Assembly (NCBI RefSeq): GCF_014836905.1
Contig: NZ_JACSPZ010000006.1
Span: 1 to 64,000, forward strand
DNA: 64,000 nt
From: Solibacillus faecavium
Lineage (GTDB): Bacteria; Bacillota; Bacilli; Bacillales_A; Planococcaceae
Direction of reading: 5' to 3'
Below the pieces are notes generated by a model that made no database searches, had not been told where the DNA came from, and saw nothing but the letters and a program-made list of their open reading frames with translations. The position numbers and the translations under genes were made by a program. Positions 1 through 8,812 of the stretch are shown here, one piece after another. How positions within the stretch are numbered: position 1 is the stretch's first letter; each line of letters opens with the position of its first letter.

Positions 1-1
1 T

Positions 2-77
2 TCCGAAGTAGCTCAGTTGGTAGAGCATCCGGCTGTTAACCGGCAGGTCGCAGGTTCGAGTCCTGCCTTCGGAGCCA
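2..77 (+). tRNA. tRNA-Asn (GTT anticodon)
   Basis: The acceptor arms TCCGAAG (2-8) and CTTCGGA (67-73) pair fully. The anticodon loop CTGTTAACC carries GTT, and the T-loop GGTTCGAGTCC is canonical. The 3' CCA is encoded (75-77). It is followed after four bases by tRNA-Glu, so the two probably belong to the end of a longer tRNA/rRNA cluster starting left of the window. Confidence 0.96.
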
Positions 78-81
78 AATA

Positions 82-153
82 GGCCCGTTGGTCAAGTGGT
101 TAAGACACCGCCCTTTCACGGCGGTAACACGGGTTCGAATCCCGTACGGGTCA
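82..153 (+). tRNA. tRNA-Glu (TTC anticodon)
   Basis: The acceptor arms GGCCCGT (82-88) and ACGGGTC (146-152) pair with one G-U. The anticodon loop CCTTTCACGG carries TTC and the T-arm GGGTTCGAATCCC is canonical. CCA is not encoded, unlike the neighbouring tRNA-Asn. A strong terminator follows at once, so this is the last gene of the tRNA unit. Confidence 0.96.
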
Positions 154-157
154 TTTT

Positions 158-188
158 AAAGCATGTAGCATAGGCTGCATGCTTTTTT
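158..188 (+). terminator. Terminator of the tRNA operon
   Basis: An 11-bp stem AAGCATGTAGC/GCTGCATGCTT with one G-U pair is followed by TTTTTT. The rest of the gap up to 501 (about 310 bases) is AT-rich; beyond the ribosome site of the next gene I see nothing distinct in it. Confidence 0.88.
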
Positions 189-501
189 ATTTTTATCAGG
201 AATACGATGCAATTGCTACTAATTTTTTGGGTACAAAACAAAAGACAAAAAATGAAAAAATAAAATTTTATTGAAACATAACATATATGTTGCCAATCCA
301 TACTATAAACAATAATCGGAAAATAAATTCATTTTAACATCTTAAGATTCGACTCATTAAAGTTTCTCCTCCAATATTGGAAGCCTTCTATAAAGTAAGG
401 GTTAAATATCCGCGAATGGTATTAAATAACCTTATATATTATTTGAAAATAACTTCCTTTCTATTCTAAAAAATTTATAATAAATAGCAGGAGGTTAAAA
501 A

Positions 502-2076
502 ATGAATAAAATATTTAGTGCATTACTAACATTGATTCTTATAATATCAATGTCTTTCCCAGCAACTACTGCACAGGCAGAGCAGGTCTTTACAGATGTA
601 CCTCCAAAGCATAGTAACTATAATGATATAGCTTATTTATTAAATAAAGGTATTATTTCTGCCGACAAAAAAGCGTATGGTGTGAAGGATATTGTGACGC
701 GTGAGGAAGTAGCAGTCATGGTAGCAAAAGCTGTCGGACTGGATGGTACAAAACGTGCCACGAAATTTAAAGATATTCCAAAATCACATGCCAATAGTGG
801 CTATATACAATCTGCTGTGGAAGCAGGGATCATCAACGGTTATACAGATGGTACGTTTAAGCCGACAACAAAAGTAACGCGTGGACATATGGCGGCGTTT
901 ATTGCACGTGCATTCGATCTGCCAAACGGTACGAAAACTTTCAAAGACGTAAAAAAAGGTCATACTGCATATGAAGCCGTGAGCCAATTAGCAGCAGCAA
1001 AAATTACAACCGGTTATGAAGATGGTACGTTTAAGCCGGCCAATAACTTAACGCGTGCGCATATTTCTGCCTTTTTAGCACGAGCAGTGAAGTATCAGGA
1101 AAACCTAAATTCATCAAAAAAAATGAAAGTCCACTTTTTAGATGTAGGACAAGGGGATTCGATATTCATTCAGGCGCCAAATGGTAAAACAATGCTTATA
1201 GATGCCGGGACAAAGGATTATGGCAATACAGTTGTTTCGTACTTAAAAGCACAAAATGTGAAGAAGCTCGATTACATTGTCGCAACCCATCCTGATGCAG
1301 ATCATATCGGCGGGTTAAATGCAGTCATTCAAGCGTTTCAGGTAGGGGAGTTTATCAACAGTGGTAAATCCCATACAACAGTAACGTATGAGAAATTACT
1401 GGAAACCGTTTTAAGCAAAAATATCCGCTATAAGGAACCAACTGTAGGGGAAACCATTAATTTAGATAGTGAAGTTAAAACACAAGTATTAGCAGTCGAT
1501 GCAAAGACAAGTAGCACAAACGATGCATCCATTGTATTGAAGCTTACGTATAAAAATGTATCATTTTTATTAATGGGTGATGCTGACACTGAAGTAGAGG
1601 CACAAATCTCAAAGGCATATAATGTGTCGGCAACGGTATTAAAAGCGGGTCATCATGGATCTAGTACAAGTAGCTCACTGTCATTTTTACAAAAGGTTAA
1701 GCCTGAAGCGATTGTTTTAAGCTACGCAAAAGACAACAGCTATGGACATCCACATAAAGAAGTGATGGCAAATATTAAAACAATCGGTACAAAAGCTTAT
1801 GCAACAGCTGAGGCAGGTACAATTGTTGCTACAACAAATGGTCAAACGTATTCGATTAATGCAAAAGAATTCATTGTACCGATAATAACACCAACAACGC
1901 CTACGAAACCCACAGGTGATGTAAGCTCAGGTACTTACGTTATTCCGGGAGCACCAACTTCATTTAAAAACTGTACAGAAATGCGTAAATATTACCCTTC
2001 TGGTGTCAGCTCATCTCATCCTGCTTATGCAGCAGCAAGAGACGGGGATAAAGATGGTTGGGCTTGTGAGTTATAA
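502..2076 (+). CDS. SLH-anchored MBL-fold hydrolase with Excalibur domain
   Basis: This 524-residue protein has a signal peptide (residues 1-26, cleavage near AQA-EQ) and three S-layer homology repeats (about 30-75, 88-135 and 147-195, the last two with GYxDGTFKP motifs). A ComEC/Rec2-type metallo-beta-lactamase domain (about 208-455) carries the metal motif THPDADHIGG (262-271). The C-terminal Excalibur motif (about 488-524) ends in DGDKDGWACEL. SLH repeats normally bind pyruvylated wall polymers, so the enzyme should sit outside the cell on the wall. ComEC-like MBL domains are thought to act on DNA or phosphoesters; an extracellular nuclease or phosphodiesterase is inference. It is monocistronic, with AGGAGG ahead of the ATG and a terminator behind. 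Confidence 0.88.
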   Translation: MNKIFSALLTLILIISMSFPATTAQAEQVFTDVPPKHSNYNDIAYLLNKGIISADKKAYGVKDIVTREEVAVMVAKAVGLDGTKRATKFKDIPKSHANSGYIQSAVEAGIINGYTDGTFKPTTKVTRGHMAAFIARAFDLPNGTKTFKDVKKGHTAYEAVSQLAAAKITTGYEDGTFKPANNLTRAHISAFLARAVKYQENLNSSKKMKVHFLDVGQGDSIFIQAPNGKTMLIDAGTKDYGNTVVSYLKAQNVKKLDYIVATHPDADHIGGLNAVIQAFQVGEFINSGKSHTTVTYEKLLETVLSKNIRYKEPTVGETINLDSEVKTQVLAVDAKTSSTNDASIVLKLTYKNVSFLLMGDADTEVEAQISKAYNVSATVLKAGHHGSSTSSSLSFLQKVKPEAIVLSYAKDNSYGHPHKEVMANIKTIGTKAYATAEAGTIVATTNGQTYSINAKEFIVPIITPTTPTKPTGDVSSGTYVIPGAPTSFKNCTEMRKYYPSGVSSSHPAYAAARDGDKDGWACEL

Positions 2077-2086
2077 TAATTATTAT

Positions 2087-2121
2087 GAAAGGGATATCCG
2101 GAATTAGGATATCCCTTTTTT
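2087..2121 (+). terminator. Terminator after the SLH-MBL gene
   Basis: The stem AAAGGGATATCC/GGATATCCCTTT with a 7-base loop runs into a T tract. Confidence 0.88.
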
Positions 2122-2136
2122 GAGTTGATCAATTTT

Positions 2137-2177
2137 AAAGCACCAAATGCCTAATGAGAAAGGCATTGGTGCTTTTT
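2137..2177. terminator. Second hairpin terminator
   Basis: The arms AAAGCACCAAATGCCT and AAGGCATTGGTGCTTT form a long stem with T residues on the right and A residues on the left. It insulates the catabolic block from the upstream gene and may work in both directions. Confidence 0.75.
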
Positions 2178-2303
2178 GTGATGAATTACAAAGTTAATAC
2201 AGAAAAATTTATTCCTCAATTGAGTAAATGGAAATGGAGGATTATGAACTGTAATTAACGAAAGAAGAATTATAAGTATAAAGAATATTAAAAAAATTAA
2301 GAT

Positions 2304-2322
2304 AATTTCATATTGTGAAATT
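2304..2322. promoter_or_regulatory. Inverted repeat upstream of the catabolic operon
   Basis: AATTTCA-TATTG-TGAAATT is a perfect 7-bp inverted repeat with a 5-base spacer, 67 bases ahead of the first catabolic gene. Its size and AT-rich TTTC/GAAA half-sites suit an IclR-family operator, and an IclR gene lies in the operon. A related palindrome lies at 5154-5170. The assignment is inference. Confidence 0.45.
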
Positions 2323-2388
2323 TCTCGGTATAACCACTATATTCATCTTGTTAATATGAGATTAATAATTTGAGAGGGGGTTTTTATT

Positions 2389-2868
2389 ATGGACGGAAAA
2401 TTATTAAGACAGGCTTTTGGAAAATTTCCGACAGGTGTAACAGTTGTGACTTGGTTTGATGAAGATGGGATTAATGGAATTACGGTGAATTCATTTACAT
2501 CGGTGTCTTTAGAGCCACCACTTGCACTTGTATCGATTGATAAAAAAGCAAATTCATATAAACAGTTACAAAATAAACCTTTCACGATCAATGTGTTGGC
2601 GGATGATCAAGAGGCGATTGCATGGCAGTTTGCGGGGCGTCCTCAGGAGGGACTGGATATTCCTTGGAATAAGGAAGGGGATTCGCCAAGCATTATCGGT
2701 GTTTCGAGCTACTTTAAATGCAAACAATGGCAACAATACGATGCTGGCGATCATGTGCTTTTTATTGGAGAGGTTACAAAATTTGAACGTCAAGACGGTG
2801 ATTCATTAACATTCTTTGAAGGCAGGATGGGAACGACAGCAATGTATAAAAGCCAGGAAGTGCAATAA
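2389..2868 (+). CDS. Flavin reductase component of two-component monooxygenase (HpaC type)
   Basis: This 159-residue protein is of the usual length for the flavin reductase domain family. Its opening ([16 protein letters not shown], then [24 protein letters not shown]) is characteristic. The family reduces FAD or FMN with NAD(P)H and hands the reduced flavin to a partner oxygenase, encoded 17 bases downstream. A strong GAGAGGGGG ribosome site precedes the ATG. It is the first gene of the catabolic block and probably supplies the 3-hydroxylase of anthranilate. Confidence 0.88.
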   Translation: MDGKLLRQAFGKFPTGVTVVTWFDEDGINGITVNSFTSVSLEPPLALVSIDKKANSYKQLQNKPFTINVLADDQEAIAWQFAGRPQEGLDIPWNKEGDSPSIIGVSSYFKCKQWQQYDAGDHVLFIGEVTKFERQDGDSLTFFEGRMGTTAMYKSQEVQ

Positions 2869-2885
2869 ATATAAAGGGAGTGTAT

Positions 2886-4367
2886 ATGGTGGGGATTCGT
2901 ACTGGAGCACAATATATTGAAGCATTAAAGTCACGCAAGCCAGAAGTTTGGTTAAACGGGAAGATCGTAGAAAATATTTTGGATGAACCATACTTTAAAC
3001 AACCTGCACAGGAAATTGCAAAGTTGTATGATATGCAGCATGATCCCGTATATCAGGATGATTTAACCGTAGTGTGCGAGGAAACGGGAGAGCGTATGGC
3101 GACATCCTTTTTAATGCCACATAATTATGAGGATATTATGAAGCGTAGTAAGGCGTTTGAGGTGGTGGCACGTCAAACTTTTGGATTAATGGGTCGTACA
3201 CCGGATTTTTTAAATACAGTTGTAACATCATTGGCTCAAAACTCTTGGTTTTTACGCAAATATAATGAGGACTGGGCAACGAATATCGAAAACTACTATA
3301 AGCATTTACGAGATAACGATATTTTCTTAACACATGCGATTGTGAATCCTCAAAATGACCGAAGTAAAAATTCGCATGAACAGGCTGATAAATATACGCA
3401 TCTTGGTGTTGTAGAGGAACGACCTGAAGGAATTATTGTACGCGGGGCAAAAATGCTGGCGACATTAGCGGCGTTGACAGATGAAGTGATTGTTTATTCC
3501 TTCCCGGGTTTTGCGCCTGGCGATGAGCGTTATGCGCTGGCGTTTGCTGTACCGGTTGATGTAAAAGGGCTGAAAATTATTTGCCGAGAGCCAGTGCAAG
3601 ATGGGACACGTTCGACATTCGATCATCCACTTGCATCCAGATATGAAGAAATGGATGCATTACTGGTATTCGAAGATGTACTTGTACCTTGGGATAAAGT
3701 ATTCCTTTACAACAATGTTGAGGCAGCAAACTTGCTGTATCCTATGACAGGTATCGCTGAACAACCAGCACATCAATCGGGTGTACGTGGCTATATTAAG
3801 CTGAAATTTGCGGTGGAAGTTGCATGTAAAGTGGCAGATTCAATCGGAGCAGACCAATATTTACATGTGCAACGGGATTTAGGGGAGTTAATTCAAAATA
3901 CAGAGGTTATTCGTTCACTACTGCGTACAGCAGAGCATGAATATACAATTACCGAATACGGAGAGGCACGATTAAACCCAGTCGTACTGGAAACAATTCG
4001 CGGTATGATGCCAGACATGTACCCACGCACAATCGAAGTAATGCAGACGATTGGAGCAGGGGGATTACTTATGATGCCAACAGAGGCAGACTTCTTAAGT
4101 GATGAGCTCCGTCCAACGATTGATCGCCATTATGGTGGTCGTGCAGGTATCGACGCAGAGGCACGTATGAAAATTTTCAAGCTAGCCTGGGATTTATGTG
4201 GAGAGGCGTTTGGGATGCGCGCACTACAATATGAGCGTTATTACACTGGAGATCCAATTCGTAAGCGTGCAATTTTCTACAATAAGTACAAAAAGGAAAA
4301 TGCACTTGATCTAGCTGAAGCAATTTTAGCGAAGGAAGACACAATAAAAGAGCCACAAACAAACTAA
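2886..4367 (+). CDS. HpaB-type FADH2-dependent monooxygenase, probable anthranilate 3-monooxygenase
   Basis: This 493-residue protein belongs to the 4-hydroxyphenylacetate 3-monooxygenase large-subunit family and has its usual length. Recognisable segments are [20 protein letters not shown] at the N-terminus, NPQNDRSK, and [12 protein letters not shown] use the ATG at 2886 because the AAAGGGAG ribosome site overlaps the possible GTG at 2880. The substrate cannot be read from family membership. Because the next genes begin with 3-hydroxyanthranilate cleavage, anthranilate to 3-hydroxyanthranilate is the best inference; such an enzyme is known from Geobacillus (EC 1.14.14.8, from memory). 4-hydroxyphenylacetate is less likely because no homoprotocatechuate genes are present. 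Confidence 0.85.
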   Translation: MVGIRTGAQYIEALKSRKPEVWLNGKIVENILDEPYFKQPAQEIAKLYDMQHDPVYQDDLTVVCEETGERMATSFLMPHNYEDIMKRSKAFEVVARQTFGLMGRTPDFLNTVVTSLAQNSWFLRKYNEDWATNIENYYKHLRDNDIFLTHAIVNPQNDRSKNSHEQADKYTHLGVVEERPEGIIVRGAKMLATLAALTDEVIVYSFPGFAPGDERYALAFAVPVDVKGLKIICREPVQDGTRSTFDHPLASRYEEMDALLVFEDVLVPWDKVFLYNNVEAANLLYPMTGIAEQPAHQSGVRGYIKLKFAVEVACKVADSIGADQYLHVQRDLGELIQNTEVIRSLLRTAEHEYTITEYGEARLNPVVLETIRGMMPDMYPRTIEVMQTIGAGGLLMMPTEADFLSDELRPTIDRHYGGRAGIDAEARMKIFKLAWDLCGEAFGMRALQYERYYTGDPIRKRAIFYNKYKKENALDLAEAILAKEDTIKEPQTN

Positions 4368-4383
4368 TCAGGAGGTAATAGGA

Positions 4384-5133
4384 ATGATCGCTTCTGTAAG
4401 TAAAATGGCACAAATTATTGATTTATTTTTTGAAAGTGAGTCAGCTTTGTCAAACAAACAAATTGCAGAAATGTTAGGTCTTCCTGTTAGCTCTGCACAT
4501 CATTTTTTAAAGACGATGTGCAAGGAAAATATACTAATGCAAGATAAAGACCGTAAATATCGACTCGGCTGGCGTATTTTAGAGTGGAGTAATAAAGTCA
4601 TGTATCAGCAGGAGATGAATGAAAAGGTTGCACCAATTGCGGCAAGTCTTGTAAATCGCTATAAAGGCAGTGTTCATGTTGGGATGTTCGATAACGGCCA
4701 AGTTCGATTCATATTTAAAAGTGTTTCACCCCATTCAGATGTATTGCCGACATATATCGGTGTAACAAGATTCCCTGCTCATGCCACAAGTATCGGTAAG
4801 GTGCTGCTTGCCTATAACCCATCTTTTGTGAAGGCGGTTGAGCATCATGGTATGGAAAAGTTTACGGAAAATACGATAACTGATATTTCTGATTTGAAGG
4901 TTGAGCTAAAAGAGATTTATAAACAGGGCTTTGCTGTTAGCAAGGGTGAAAATGAAACAGGGACATTTGGAATTGCCGCCCCAATTAAAAGCTATAGTGG
5001 GCAAGTTATTGCTGCACTAAACTTCGTATGCGATATCAATTACGTTCAGGAACATAATTATCAGCTTATTTTAAATGAGGTTATCCGCTCTGCGCAGGCC
5101 ATTTCGCGGGAGATTGGCTATATAACAATTTAA
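4384..5133 (+). CDS. IclR-family transcriptional regulator
   Basis: This 249-residue protein has an N-terminal winged helix-turn-helix (about 1-65, LSNKQIAEMLGLPVSSAHHFLKT) and a C-terminal IclR effector domain (about 80-245). The latter includes the ATSIGKVLLAY and GIAAPI segments typical of the family. It lies between the monooxygenase and the ring-cleavage dioxygenase, 16 bases after the former, with AGGAGG at its start. It probably senses the aromatic substrate or an intermediate and controls the operon through the palindromes at 2304-2322 and 5154-5170. Confidence 0.9.
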   Translation: MIASVSKMAQIIDLFFESESALSNKQIAEMLGLPVSSAHHFLKTMCKENILMQDKDRKYRLGWRILEWSNKVMYQQEMNEKVAPIAASLVNRYKGSVHVGMFDNGQVRFIFKSVSPHSDVLPTYIGVTRFPAHATSIGKVLLAYNPSFVKAVEHHGMEKFTENTITDISDLKVELKEIYKQGFAVSKGENETGTFGIAAPIKSYSGQVIAALNFVCDINYVQEHNYQLILNEVIRSAQAISREIGYITI

Positions 5134-5153
5134 ATGCTAGCGTGATAGCTTAA

Positions 5154-5170
5154 TTTCTATTTAATAGAAA
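5154..5170. promoter_or_regulatory. Palindrome between regulator gene and ring-cleavage operon
   Basis: TTTCTAT-TTA-ATAGAAA is a perfect inverted repeat in the 78-base gap before the dioxygenase gene. It shares the TTTC/GAAA outer half-sites with 2304-2322, though the spacing differs. It may be a second IclR operator or part of an internal promoter. Confidence 0.4.
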
Positions 5171-5211
5171 ACTGTAAACGCGCATAGCACAAAAAAATAG
5201 GAGGTTTTACA

Positions 5212-5769
5212 ATGAATAATTTTACTGAAGTAAGCAAAATGCAAGCACGGTCTCAAAACATTTGGAAAATCATAGAGGAAAACAAAGATTTACTAAAGCC
5301 ACCAGTAAATAATACAGCACTTTGGAATGATTCCCAGTTTTTGGTTATGTTAGTTGGCGGTCCAAACGCACGTCGTGAATTCCACGTAAGCCCTTCAGAC
5401 GAAATTTTCTACCAAGTAAAAGGCTCTTGCTATGTTGAAATTATTAACGATGAAAACAAACGTGAAGTAATCGAAGTAAAAGAGGGTGAAATGTTTGTTT
5501 TACCAGGAAGCGTACCACACTCTCCACACCGCGTAGCTGACACATACGGCATCGTAATTGAATATAAACGTCAAGAAGGCGAACTAGAGGACTTAGTATG
5601 GCTATGTGAAAAATGCGATCACGAAGTACACCGCGTAACGCTGCAAGTAACAAATATCGGACCACAGATTGCAGAAGGAATTGCGAAGTTCAATGGCTCG
5701 GAAGAATTACGTACGTGCGATAAATGCGGTCACGTGATGTCAGAAAAAGTTGAGAAATGGCAAGTATGA
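5212..5769 (+). CDS. nbaC: 3-hydroxyanthranilate 3,4-dioxygenase
   Basis: This 185-residue cupin enzyme opens the 3-hydroxyanthranilate ring to 2-amino-3-carboxymuconate semialdehyde. The iron ligands His58, Glu64 (in FHVSPSDE) and His103 (in GSVPHSPHR) are present. The bacterial form's second, rubredoxin-like metal site is complete: CEKC at 132-135 and CDKC at 169-172. Fe(II) is the expected cofactor. The gene has an AGGAGG ribosome site and its TGA overlaps the next start as ATGA, so it should be translationally coupled to the decarboxylase. The symbol follows the 2-nitrobenzoate (nba) nomenclature. Confidence 0.95.
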   Translation: MNNFTEVSKMQARSQNIWKIIEENKDLLKPPVNNTALWNDSQFLVMLVGGPNARREFHVSPSDEIFYQVKGSCYVEIINDENKREVIEVKEGEMFVLPGSVPHSPHRVADTYGIVIEYKRQEGELEDLVWLCEKCDHEVHRVTLQVTNIGPQIAEGIAKFNGSEELRTCDKCGHVMSEKVEKWQV

Positions 5770-6770
5770 GAATCGACTTCCACACGCACATTTATCCATT
5801 AAATTTACCTAATTTTGCGGAGAAATACGATAACGATAGATGGCCAATAATGGAACAAAAATGCTCTTGTGGAGCGGACATAATGGTAAGCGGTAATCTG
5901 TTTCGGGAAGTAACAGACCAAGTGTGGGATCCGAAAAAGCGAATAGAGGATATGGAAAAAGAAGGCGTCGATATGCAAGTAATATCACCTGTACCTGTTA
6001 CTTTTTCGTACTGGGCACCGGTTGAGCAGGCATTGGAAATGGCACAATTTCAAAATGATTTTATCGCTAACATAGTTAAGGAATATCCAGCGCATTTTGC
6101 TGGGTTAGGTACTGTACCAATGCAGGATGCGGAGGCAGCGATTGCAGAAATGCACCGCTGTAAGGAGCTTGGGTTAGCCGGTATTGAAATTGGAACAAAC
6201 GTCAATGGAGAAAACTTAGATGCAGACTATTTGCTGCCATTCTTCCAAGCGGCTGAAGAGTTGGAAATGCCACTTTTTATTCATCCTTGGGAAACGATGG
6301 CAAAAGATCGTACACCACGCCATAACTTTATGTACACAGTAGGCATGCCAAGTGAGACGGCACTTGCCGCTGCAAGTTTAATTTGGAGTGGTGTGATGGA
6401 AAAATATCCGAACCTCAAAGTGTGCTTTGCGCATGGAGGTGGGTCATTTGCATATATTTTACCCCGCTTAGATCAAGGTTGGGATGTCTGGCCGCATTTG
6501 CGTCTAACAGAGTACCCACCAAGCTATTATGCCAAAAAGTTTTACTTTGATTCGCTCGTATATGACAAAGACAATTTTGCCTTTTTGTTAGAGCGCTTTG
6601 GTCCTGACAAAATTATTATGGGCTCTGATTATCCATTCCTACTACGTGAGATCAATCCAGGTAAAGTCATCGATGAATCGCTGCAGCTTTCAGACGAAGT
6701 GAAGAATGCTGTCCTTGGCGAAAATGCCCGTCAGTTTTTAAATTTAGCAAAGATTGGTGTGAGTAAATAA
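5766..6770 (+). CDS. nbaD: 2-amino-3-carboxymuconate-6-semialdehyde decarboxylase
   Basis: This 334-residue amidohydrolase-fold protein starts MRIDFHTHIYP; the HxH motif holds the zinc. Later motifs are FIHPWE, FAHGGGSFAYILPRLDQGW and GSDYPF with the catalytic aspartate. The enzyme removes the carboxylate of the dioxygenase product to give 2-aminomuconate semialdehyde. I choose the ATG at 5766, which overlaps the upstream TGA, over the in-frame ATG at 5757. The stop overlaps the next gene as TAATG. Confidence 0.93.
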   Translation: MRIDFHTHIYPLNLPNFAEKYDNDRWPIMEQKCSCGADIMVSGNLFREVTDQVWDPKKRIEDMEKEGVDMQVISPVPVTFSYWAPVEQALEMAQFQNDFIANIVKEYPAHFAGLGTVPMQDAEAAIAEMHRCKELGLAGIEIGTNVNGENLDADYLLPFFQAAEELEMPLFIHPWETMAKDRTPRHNFMYTVGMPSETALAAASLIWSGVMEKYPNLKVCFAHGGGSFAYILPRLDQGWDVWPHLRLTEYPPSYYAKKFYFDSLVYDKDNFAFLLERFGPDKIIMGSDYPFLLREINPGKVIDESLQLSDEVKNAVLGENARQFLNLAKIGVSK

Positions 6771-7228
6771 TGAATGATACACAAACGCCAGAATCACAAT
6801 TGGAGAAGCTCGGCATTGAGCTAGGTAAACCACGTTCGGCAGTTGGGAATTATGTAGGCTGTGTGCGTACGGGAAATTTACTTTTCACATCAGGTCAAGG
6901 TGTTGATCAATATCACGGTAAGCTTGGTGAGGATTTAACAGTTGAAGAGGGCTATGCAGCGTCACGCCAATCGATGATTAACTTAATTACAGTGCTGAAG
7001 CATGAATTAGGAGAATTGTCGAAGGTGAAACGCATTGTAAAAATTTTGGGGATGGTTAATTCTGCTCCTGATTTTACACAGCAGCCAAAAGTTATGAATG
7101 GGGCATCGGATTTACTTGTTGAAGTATTTGGTGAAAAGGGAAAACATGCGCGTTCAGCGGTGGGAATGGCACAGTTGCCGAATAATACAGCGATCGAAAT
7201 CGAGATGATTGTTGAAGTAGAAGAATAA
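6770..7228 (+). CDS. nbaF: RidA-family protein, probable 2-aminomuconate deaminase
   Basis: This 152-residue protein is a RidA/YjgF-fold member, with SGQGVDQYHGKLGEDLTVEEGY and the conserved arginine in KHARSAVGMAQLP. RidA proteins hydrolyse enamines and imines; the pathway subtype converts 2-aminomuconate to 4-oxalocrotonate plus ammonia. It overlaps the decarboxylase gene by one base. General RidA detoxification is the alternative, but its place between the decarboxylase and dehydrogenase genes favours the pathway role. Confidence 0.85.
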   Translation: MNDTQTPESQLEKLGIELGKPRSAVGNYVGCVRTGNLLFTSGQGVDQYHGKLGEDLTVEEGYAASRQSMINLITVLKHELGELSKVKRIVKILGMVNSAPDFTQQPKVMNGASDLLVEVFGEKGKHARSAVGMAQLPNNTAIEIEMIVEVEE

Positions 7229-7314
7229 CAGCACGTGCGGCAGCTTTAAGGAAGTAATAGCTTTATCTTCTTTAAGGTTGCCTTATTTTATACATCGACG
7301 TAAAGCGAGGTGAA

Positions 7315-7334
7315 TCCTGCACAGAGGTGTAGGA
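7315..7334 (+). promoter_or_regulatory. Hairpin covering the ribosome site of the dehydrogenase gene
   Basis: TCCTGCAC and GTGTAGGA pair (8 bp, one G-U) around an AGAG loop. The right arm contains the AGGA that precedes the ATG at 7339. It sits in the longest gap of the lower operon (110 bases) and could reduce or regulate initiation. Confidence 0.4.
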
Positions 7335-7338
7335 AAAT

Positions 7339-8799
7339 ATGCAACAAGTAAAGATAAAAGGCATCGATTGCCGTAATTTTATTAACGGTCATTATGTGGA
7401 AGCAACTGAAGATCGAAAATTTTTAAACATTAATCCAGCAACAGAGGAAATAATCGGCTGGGTAGCAGAGGCAACGCAAGATGAAGTTGATTTTGCGGTG
7501 AAAGCAGCAAAGGCAGCCGTAAAAGGCGAATGGTCTACCTATACAGTAAAACAACGCTCACAAATTATTCGCAAGATTGGCGATCTTATTTTAGAAAATG
7601 TAGAAGAGTTTGCAATGCTTGAAGCGCTTGATACAGGAAAGCCTTATGAATTAGCGATGGAAATGGATATTAAACGCGCGGCACATAACTTCCACTTTTT
7701 CGCAGATTATATGACTTCGTTAGGAAACGAAGCGTATAACCAGGACAATATTGCACTGCATTATACAGTAACGCGACCGGTAGGAGTAGTGGCAATGATT
7801 AACCCTTGGAACTTGCCGCTCTTATTATTAACGTGGAAGCTTGCCCCATGTTTAGCTGCAGGGAGTACAGCCGTTATGAAACCTGCGGAGCTAACACCGA
7901 TGACTGCAACGAGGCTAGCGGAAATTTGTAAGGAAGCTGGCGTGCCGGATGGCGTTGTCAATGTTGTACATGGTTTCGGAAAAGATTCTGCCGGGGCGTT
8001 TTTATCAGAGCACCCATTAGTGGATGCGATAACCTTTACCGGGGAAACGCGTACAGGAACAACAATTATGAAGGCAGCTGCTCCAACGTTAAAGAAAGTT
8101 TCATTTGAGCTTGGCGGCAAAAACCCTGCCATCATTTTTGCAGATTCAGATATTGAAGAAGTAGTGGAAACGACACTGCATTCAAGCTTCCGTAATCAAG
8201 GGCAAGTATGCTTATGTGCATCACGCATATACGTAGAACGTTCCATCATGGATGAATTTTTGCGGAAATTTGTAGCCCGTACGAAAGAGCTGGTTGTCGG
8301 AGATCCATTTGACGCTAAGACGAATATCGGTTCATTAGTAGGGAAGGAACATTACGAAAAAGTCATGCACTATATTGATATTGCGAAAGAAGAAGGCGGC
8401 ACAATTTTAACAGGCGGAAAGCGACCGGCCCATATGGAAAAGGGCTACTTTATCGAACCGACAATTATTGTTGGATTGGATGAACATTCACGGTGTGTCA
8501 AAGAAGAAATTTTTGGTCCAGTCGTTACGGTATTGCCATTTGATTCAGAAGAAGAAGTAATTGGTTATGCGAATGATACAACGTACGGCTTAGGGGCGAC
8601 AATTTGGACGAATGATTTACGGCGTGCACACCGTGTTGCTGGGCAAATCGAATCGGGAATTGTATGGGTGAATACATGGTATTTACGGGATTTACGTACA
8701 CCGTTTGGCGGTATGAAGCAAAGTGGAATTGGGCGTGAAGGCGGCGCACATAGCTTCGAGTTTTACTGTGAGCAATCGAACGTAACAATCAAATTATAA
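7339..8799 (+). CDS. nbaE: 2-aminomuconate-6-semialdehyde dehydrogenase (NAD+)
   Basis: This 486-residue aldehyde dehydrogenase is close to 2-hydroxymuconic semialdehyde dehydrogenases. Visible family motifs are NPWNLPLLLLTWKLAPCLAAG, the glutamate in FELGGKNP, and the catalytic cysteine in GQVCLCASR. In context it oxidises 2-aminomuconate semialdehyde to 2-aminomuconate. It lies 110 bases after the deaminase and 13 bases before the hydratase. The substrate is inferred from the gene order. Confidence 0.92.
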   Translation: MQQVKIKGIDCRNFINGHYVEATEDRKFLNINPATEEIIGWVAEATQDEVDFAVKAAKAAVKGEWSTYTVKQRSQIIRKIGDLILENVEEFAMLEALDTGKPYELAMEMDIKRAAHNFHFFADYMTSLGNEAYNQDNIALHYTVTRPVGVVAMINPWNLPLLLLTWKLAPCLAAGSTAVMKPAELTPMTATRLAEICKEAGVPDGVVNVVHGFGKDSAGAFLSEHPLVDAITFTGETRTGTTIMKAAAPTLKKVSFELGGKNPAIIFADSDIEEVVETTLHSSFRNQGQVCLCASRIYVERSIMDEFLRKFVARTKELVVGDPFDAKTNIGSLVGKEHYEKVMHYIDIAKEEGGTILTGGKRPAHMEKGYFIEPTIIVGLDEHSRCVKEEIFGPVVTVLPFDSEEEVIGYANDTTYGLGATIWTNDLRRAHRVAGQIESGIVWVNTWYLRDLRTPFGGMKQSGIGREGGAHSFEFYCEQSNVTIKL

Positions 8800-8812
8800 A
8801 AGCAGGTGACCC

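Noticed and set aside
2233-2260. Leader peptide frame of four codons (ATG AAC TGT AAT) with a GGAGG site upstream of the catabolic operon
   Set aside because: Too short to support; no terminator/antiterminator pair follows that would indicate attenuation.
2389-4367. 4-hydroxyphenylacetate degradation genes
   Set aside because: The monooxygenase pair fits that family, but no homoprotocatechuate dioxygenase or later hpc genes occur; the following enzymes belong to 3-hydroxyanthranilate cleavage.
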